Position numbers and translations under genes: made by a program
Source: Chloroflexota bacterium
GTDB lineage: Bacteria; Chloroflexota; Dehalococcoidia; UBA2979
DNA length: 8,628 nt
Direction of reading: 5' to 3'
Assembly: GCA_947446155.1 (NCBI GenBank)
Contig: CANFFZ010000089.1
Location: 1 to 8,628 of the forward strand
The notes under the pieces: model-generated
Told to the model about the DNA's origin: nothing
The model's input: only the letters and a program-made list of their open reading frames with translations
Database searches by the model: none
In this document: positions 5,753 through 8,628 of the stretch, piece by piece
How the letters are laid out: each line of letters begins with the position of its first letter
How positions within the stretch are numbered: the first letter of the stretch is position 1

Positions 5753-6499
5753 CTAGATGAACATGATTACGCGGCGGAACTGCTCGTGGTAGCGGCCGTC
5801 GCCGTCGCGCCAGTACTCGCGCATCCGCTCGATCATCTCGGGTGGGAACTGCGAGGTGTGCGCGACCATCGCGGCGATCTTCGTCTCGATCACCTCGGTG
5901 ATGTCGACGGCGAAGTTCGACTCGTTGCCGCCGAAGATGTAGAGATCGCGCACTTTGTGGGGTTGCAGGCCTTCGGCAACCTGCTCGGGGAAGTTGAGGC
6001 GGTCGCGCGCGGCGGGATAGACCGCGTCGACGGTGGCGAGGCCGGTGGCGCGGTGATCGGAGTGACTGACGAACGCGTTGCCGATGATCACGGCCTCGGG
6101 GTCGTGGGTGTAGACGGCGTACGGGCGGAACTCGCGGATCTCGCGGACGACCTCGCCGATGAGCGCGTGCGACCACACCAGTTCACCATCCGTGTGCCCG
6201 AGGAAGCGAACGTCGCGCACGCCGAGGATGACCGCGGCGTTGCGCTGCTCCTGCTCACGCATCGCGACGAGTTGTAGCTGCGTGATCGTGGGGTCGTCGG
6301 AACCCTTCGAGCCGTCCGTGACGACGAGGTAGCGCACGTCCCAGCCCGCGCGCGCGAGCAGCGCGGCGGTGCCGGCCGCGCCGAAGTCAGCGTCGTCCGG
6401 GTGCGCCGCCACGACGAGCACGCGGCGGAACTCGCCCGCCGCCTCGTCCGGCTCACCCGGGTGCTCCTTGCCGAAGAGGTCTTCGAGTCCTGCCGGCAT
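5753..6499 (-). CDS. PIG-L/LmbE family zinc deacetylase
   Basis: 248-residue zinc-dependent N-deacetylase of the superfamily containing PIG-L, MshB, Mca and BshB, which remove acetyl or acyl groups from amino-sugar conjugates. The AHPDD motif (32-36) supplies H33 and D36 as metal ligands with D35 as likely catalytic base. SHSDHRATG (145-153) supplies H149. GHTDGELVWSH (101-111) and the VYTHDPE segment (129-135) are also typical. About 24 polar residues precede the first strand (RRVLVVAAH). The ATG at 6499 has GAGAGGGAG upstream at normal spacing. There is no signal peptide, so it should be cytosolic. It lies 70 bp downstream of the ABC ATPase gene and 37 bp upstream of the Nudix-ATC fusion. 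A thiol-precursor deacetylase role is one option, but PIG-L paralogues are common and the substrate is not readable. Confidence 0.87.
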   Translation of the reverse strand: MPAGLEDLFGKEHPGEPDEAAGEFRRVLVVAAHPDDADFGAAGTAALLARAGWDVRYLVVTDGSKGSDDPTITQLQLVAMREQEQRNAAVILGVRDVRFLGHTDGELVWSHALIGEVVREIREFRPYAVYTHDPEAVIIGNAFVSHSDHRATGLATVDAVYPAARDRLNFPEQVAEGLQPHKVRDLYIFGGNESNFAVDITEVIETKIAAMVAHTSQFPPEMIERMREYWRDGDGRYHEQFRRVIMFI

Positions 6500-6569
6500 C
6501 GTCGCTCCCTCTCACATCGATGTACGCCGAGCCTCGATCGTACCGAGCGCCACCGGCCTCAGCGTCGCG

Positions 6570-7616
6570 TCAGCGCGTCTCGCGCAGGTCCACCACCATC
6601 GGGTTGAAGCAGGCGACGCGGTGCCCCGGCGCCACCGGCACATCGCTGCCGGGCGTGGCCTCGGGCGCGACGAGCGGCGGCGAGGGCAGGGTGCGGCACT
6701 GGGAGATCGCCTTCGGGCAGCGCTCGAGGAAGGCGCACTCCTCGCCGAGCGTCGCGAGGTCAGGTGGGTTGCCGCGCATCGGCGTGAGCCGCGCACCCGA
6801 CATCACGCTCGGCAGACTGCTCAGCAGTCCGTAGGAGTAGGGGTGGCGGGGCCGGCGGAAGATCGTGAACACGTCGGCTTCCTCCGCGACCACCCCGCCG
6901 TACATCACGAGTACCCGGTCGGCGAGGCGCGCGACCACGCCGAAGTCGTGTGTGATCAGCAGCACGGCGGTGCCCCGGTCGCGCATCTCTTCGAGCCAGT
7001 TCAACGTCTCCAACCGCACCGCCGGGTCGAGGTTCGCCGTCGGTTCGTCCGCGATCACGATCTTCGGGCGGAGCGCCGTCGCCATCGCCACCATCACCCG
7101 CTGTGCCATGCCGCCTGACAACTGGAACGGGTATGCATCCACGATCCGCTCCGCGTCCGGGAGTAGCGGCCGCAGCGCCTCAATGGCGGCCGCGCGCGCG
7201 GCCTTTGCGTCCAGTCGTTCGTGCGCGAGAAACAGTTCCGCGATCTGCTCGCCGATGCGCAGCGTGGGTGTCAGGCCGGCCATCGCGTCCTGGAAGATCA
7301 TCGCGATCTCGCCGCCGCGCACCTGCCGCCGCTCGTCCCCCTTCAGGTCGAGCAGCGACCTCCCCTCGTACATGATCGAGCCGCTCACCTCGGCGTTGGA
7401 GGGCAGCAGTCCGAGCGTCGCGTGCGCGACCGAGGACTTCCCGGACGCTGACTCGCCGACCAGCGCCAGCACCTCGCCCGGGTAGAGGTCGAACGACACG
7501 CCGCGGACGGCCGGGATCATCCCGTCCCCACCGCGGTATGCCGCGCGCAGATCGCGTACGGACAGGATCGGCGTACGTGGTGACTGGATAGGGGCTGGGC
7601 TCGGGGTGTCGGCCAT
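6570..7616 (-). CDS. OppD/DppD-like peptide/nickel-type ABC transporter ATP-binding protein
   Basis: 348-residue ATPase that would power an oligopeptide, dipeptide or nickel-type importer at the inner face of the membrane. Counting from the ATG at 7616: Walker A GESASGKS (54-61), Q-loop FQDAMAGLTP (108-117), signature LSGGMAQR (166-173), Walker B IVIADEPTANLD (186-197) and H-loop LITHDFGVV (220-228). The C-terminal tail with RHPYSYGLLSSLPS (257-270) and the cysteines C294, C300, C307 and C336 is the Opp/Dpp extension, thought to bind an iron-sulfur cluster in this family. Walker A has Ala where Gly is usual (GESGSGKS). The ATG at 7616 is chosen because GAAGG lies 9 bp upstream; a GTG at 7625 would overlap that site. 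No binding protein, permease or partner ATPase lies in the window, so this is an orphan here. lexA is upstream and a PIG-L gene is downstream. Confidence 0.9.
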   Translation of the reverse strand: MADTPSPAPIQSPRTPILSVRDLRAAYRGGDGMIPAVRGVSFDLYPGEVLALVGESASGKSSVAHATLGLLPSNAEVSGSIMYEGRSLLDLKGDERRQVRGGEIAMIFQDAMAGLTPTLRIGEQIAELFLAHERLDAKAARAAAIEALRPLLPDAERIVDAYPFQLSGGMAQRVMVAMATALRPKIVIADEPTANLDPAVRLETLNWLEEMRDRGTAVLLITHDFGVVARLADRVLVMYGGVVAEEADVFTIFRRPRHPYSYGLLSSLPSVMSGARLTPMRGNPPDLATLGEECAFLERCPKAISQCRTLPSPPLVAPEATPGSDVPVAPGHRVACFNPMVVDLRETR

Positions 7617-7693
7617 CGGATGCACCTTCGTCGCCTGGCGCCACGGGCGGAGGCCTGACTACGGTACTGCGCCGGATCCTTGCGGGGACACAG

Positions 7694-7721
7694 CGAGGGC
7701 CTCGATGGTGCGAGGCCCTCG
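7694..7721 (-). terminator. Hairpin downstream of lexA
   Basis: CGAGGGCCTCG (7694-7704) pairs perfectly with CGAGGCCCTCG (7711-7721) around the 6-base loop ATGGTG, 52 bp after the lexA stop codon in the minus direction and before the ABC ATPase gene. On the minus strand the sequence after the stem is CTGTGTCCCC, with only scattered T. This is probably the lexA terminator or a transcript-stabilising stem, separating lexA from the genes below. Confidence 0.55.
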
Positions 7722-7772
7722 TGCCGGATGTCTGTGAGGCGGCCAGTGCCGCCGGGGTGGCTCGGGCGGTGC

Positions 7773-8405
7773 CTAGAAGGAGCGGATGGTGGCGATCAGC
7801 CGTCCCTGCACCTGCACGTTGGTGGCGTCTTCCATGATCGGCGCCATCGTGGAGTTCATCGGCTGCAGGCGCACCTTGCGCCCTTCGGGGTAGTACTTCT
7901 TTAAGGTGGTCTCGCCGCGGTCCACGATCCAGACAGCGACTACCTCGCCTGGGTCCGCGGTCTGGCGCGGCTCCAGGATCACGATGTCGCCATCGTTGAT
8001 CAGCGCGTCGATCATCGACGTGCCCTGCACGCGCAGCGCGTACAGGTTGGCCTTGCCGCGCACCTGCTCGTCCGTCAGTTCGATGATGTCCAGCGGCGCG
8101 ACGCTGTCCGGGTGCGTGGGGATCGGGATACCGGCCGCGATCGGCCCGAGCAGCGGCACCTGCACGGTGCGGCGGCGGCGTTCGCCCTGCCCGTTGAGCA
8201 GTTCGATGGCGCGCGAGACCTCGCGGTCGCGGCGGATCAGCCCCTTCTCTTCGAGGCGCTTGAGGTTGTAGTCCACCACGCTCGTCGAAGAGATCCCGCA
8301 TCCCTGCTGGATGTCGCGGATGCTGGGCGGGTAGTCATGTTCAGTGATGAACTCCTCCAGGAAGCGGAGGATGTCCTGCTGTTTCTCTGACAGGCCGTCC
8401 GACAT
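7773..8405 (-). CDS. lexA: LexA repressor, SOS response regulator with S24 autoprotease domain
   Basis: 210 residues. The N-terminal winged helix (about 1-66) opens LSEKQQDILRFLEEFI and holds PPSIRDIQQGCGISSTSVVDYNLKRLEEKG (26-55), with the recognition helix around SSTSVVDYNL. The C-terminal S24 domain has the self-cleavage site GPIAAGIPIP, cut between A91 and G92, nucleophile S130 in GTSMIDALINDGD, and general base K169 in TTLKKYY. RecA on single-stranded DNA triggers cleavage and derepression of DNA-repair genes. GTSM replaces the more frequent GDSM or GMSM. I chose the ATG at 8405 because AGAGGGA lies 6 bp upstream and the family starts at LSEKQ; a GTG at 8441 would add 12 unconserved residues. 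The recognition helix differs from that of E. coli LexA, so another operator sequence is expected. Autoregulation through the palindromes at 8566-8598 is likely. Confidence 0.95.
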   Translation of the reverse strand: MSDGLSEKQQDILRFLEEFITEHDYPPSIRDIQQGCGISSTSVVDYNLKRLEEKGLIRRDREVSRAIELLNGQGERRRRTVQVPLLGPIAAGIPIPTHPDSVAPLDIIELTDEQVRGKANLYALRVQGTSMIDALINDGDIVILEPRQTADPGEVVAVWIVDRGETTLKKYYPEGRKVRLQPMNSTMAPIMEDATNVQVQGRLIATIRSF

Positions 8406-8565
8406 GGCGCGTCCCTCTTTCACCACGGCGCGGATATACACGCCAAGCGGGCCGCGCGGCCTGATGACCGGCGTCCCGTCCGTCCTGCCCCCACCCGCAG
8501 CCGCTCGAACCCACCACCGCCGCTGGCCCTGCGGCCAGACATCGGCGCCTGTCGGTCTTCGCGAG

Positions 8566-8586
8566 ACATCTGTGCGGCACAGATGT
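8566..8586. promoter_or_regulatory. 21-bp perfect palindrome upstream of lexA, candidate LexA operator
   Basis: The arms ACATCTGTGC (8566-8575) and GCACAGATGT (8577-8586) are exact inverted copies around a single G. A chance palindrome of this length is very unlikely in so short a gap. On the minus strand, bases 8588-8575 read AGAACATCTGTGCC, which keeps GAAC-N4-GT of the Bacillus-type SOS box but not its full second half-site. It does not match the E. coli spacing. It lies just downstream of the promoter proposed at 8597-8625. A regulator of a divergent gene outside the window is the alternative. Confidence 0.6.
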
Positions 8587-8589
8587 TCT

Positions 8590-8598
8590 GTTCGGAAC
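8590..8598. promoter_or_regulatory. Short dyad GTTCGGAAC next to the 21-bp palindrome
   Basis: GTTC and GAAC are inverted around one G. GAAC/GTTC half-sites are the core of SOS boxes in Gram-positive bacteria, though there the order is GAAC then GTTC with four bases between. It abuts the palindrome at 8566-8586 and lies at the expected transcription start of lexA, so it may form part of a compound operator. Confidence 0.35.
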
Positions 8599-8625
8599 GC
8601 TAACGCCCTTCTGTCAACTCGTCAA
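8597..8625 (-). promoter_or_regulatory. Candidate lexA promoter
   Basis: On the minus strand, TTGACG (8625-8620) resembles a -35 box and TAGCGT (8602-8597) a -10 box, with a 17-base spacer. Transcription would start near 8590, in the GTTCGGAAC dyad, leaving a leader of about 185 bases before the lexA ATG. A second TTGACA copy at 8617-8612 lies 8 bp further on and has no good -10 partner. A TATATC at 8438-8433 without a -35 is an alternative nearer start. Confidence 0.4.
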
Positions 8626-8628
8626 CAC

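Noticed and set aside
4624..5760. Plus-strand open frame of 378 aa opposite the Nudix-ATC hydrolase gene
   Set aside because: No family resemblance. The opposite strand carries clear Nudix and ATC hydrolase motifs.
6514..6523. 10-bp palindrome ACATCGATGT upstream of the PIG-L gene
   Set aside because: Short, contains a common self-complementary core, and has no second copy or promoter context; it could easily arise by chance.
7180..8301. Minus-strand open frame of 373 aa overlapping lexA and the ATPase gene
   Set aside because: Arg/Gly/Pro-rich shadow crossing two well-supported genes in another frame.
8406..8441. Longer lexA start at GTG 8441
   Set aside because: It adds 12 residues absent from the LexA family, and the AGAGGGA site fits the ATG at 8405.
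8341..8580. Possible 79-aa leader gene upstream of lexA, minus strand
   Set aside because: It overlaps the start of lexA out of frame, has biased shadow-like composition, and has no ribosome binding site that I can see.
1..8628. Search by eye for CRISPR arrays, insertion sequences, tRNA or rRNA genes and attachment sites
   Set aside because: No regularly spaced repeats, transposase motifs, cloverleaf or rRNA sequence was seen. Low-scoring RNA genes would need tRNAscan-SE or Infernal to exclude.

Overview
This window is GC-rich, densely coding bacterial chromosomal DNA. It carries no mobile element, CRISPR array or RNA gene that I can see. The content (LexA, an F420-type luciferase-like monooxygenase, a PIG-L deacetylase, a P1/S58 peptidase, an ATC-hydrolase domain, an OppD/DppD-type ATPase) fits a high-GC member of the Chloroflexota, Dehalococcoidia-like, or an actinobacterium. 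I favour Chloroflexota from the look of the LexA DNA-binding region and the gene mix, but this is an impression and not a phylogeny.

The plus-strand part (1-1985) starts with the last codons of a gene ending in a Lys/Ala/Pro-rich tail, followed by a strong hairpin. Next comes a short class I cysteine-activating enzyme. It resembles cysteinyl-tRNA synthetase but has MshC-type motifs and no room for the C-terminal anticodon-binding domain. A hemerythrin-like helical protein that seems to lack two of the usual iron-binding histidines follows.

The minus-strand part (1996-8405) reads, in transcription order: lexA, an orphan OppD/DppD-like ATPase, a PIG-L/LmbE deacetylase, a fused Nudix plus L-2-amino-thiazoline-4-carboxylate hydrolase protein, a thioredoxin-fold-like protein without the CxxC, a P1-family peptidase and an F420-type oxidoreductase. 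Gaps are 37-167 bp, and most genes have their own purine-rich ribosome binding site. Hairpins after lexA, after the Nudix fusion and after the thioredoxin-like gene suggest several transcription units. The two blocks converge with only 10 bp between stop codons.

Upstream of lexA (8406-8628) is a 21-bp perfect palindrome beside a GTTCGGAAC dyad and a plausible promoter, a good candidate for an autoregulatory LexA operator.

The most novel observations are the Nudix-ATC hydrolase fusion and the MshC-like short cysteine ligase. With the PIG-L deacetylase and the thioredoxin-like protein, they hint at cysteine or low-molecular-weight-thiol chemistry. That link is inference, because no MshA/BshA, MshD or BshC partner is visible.
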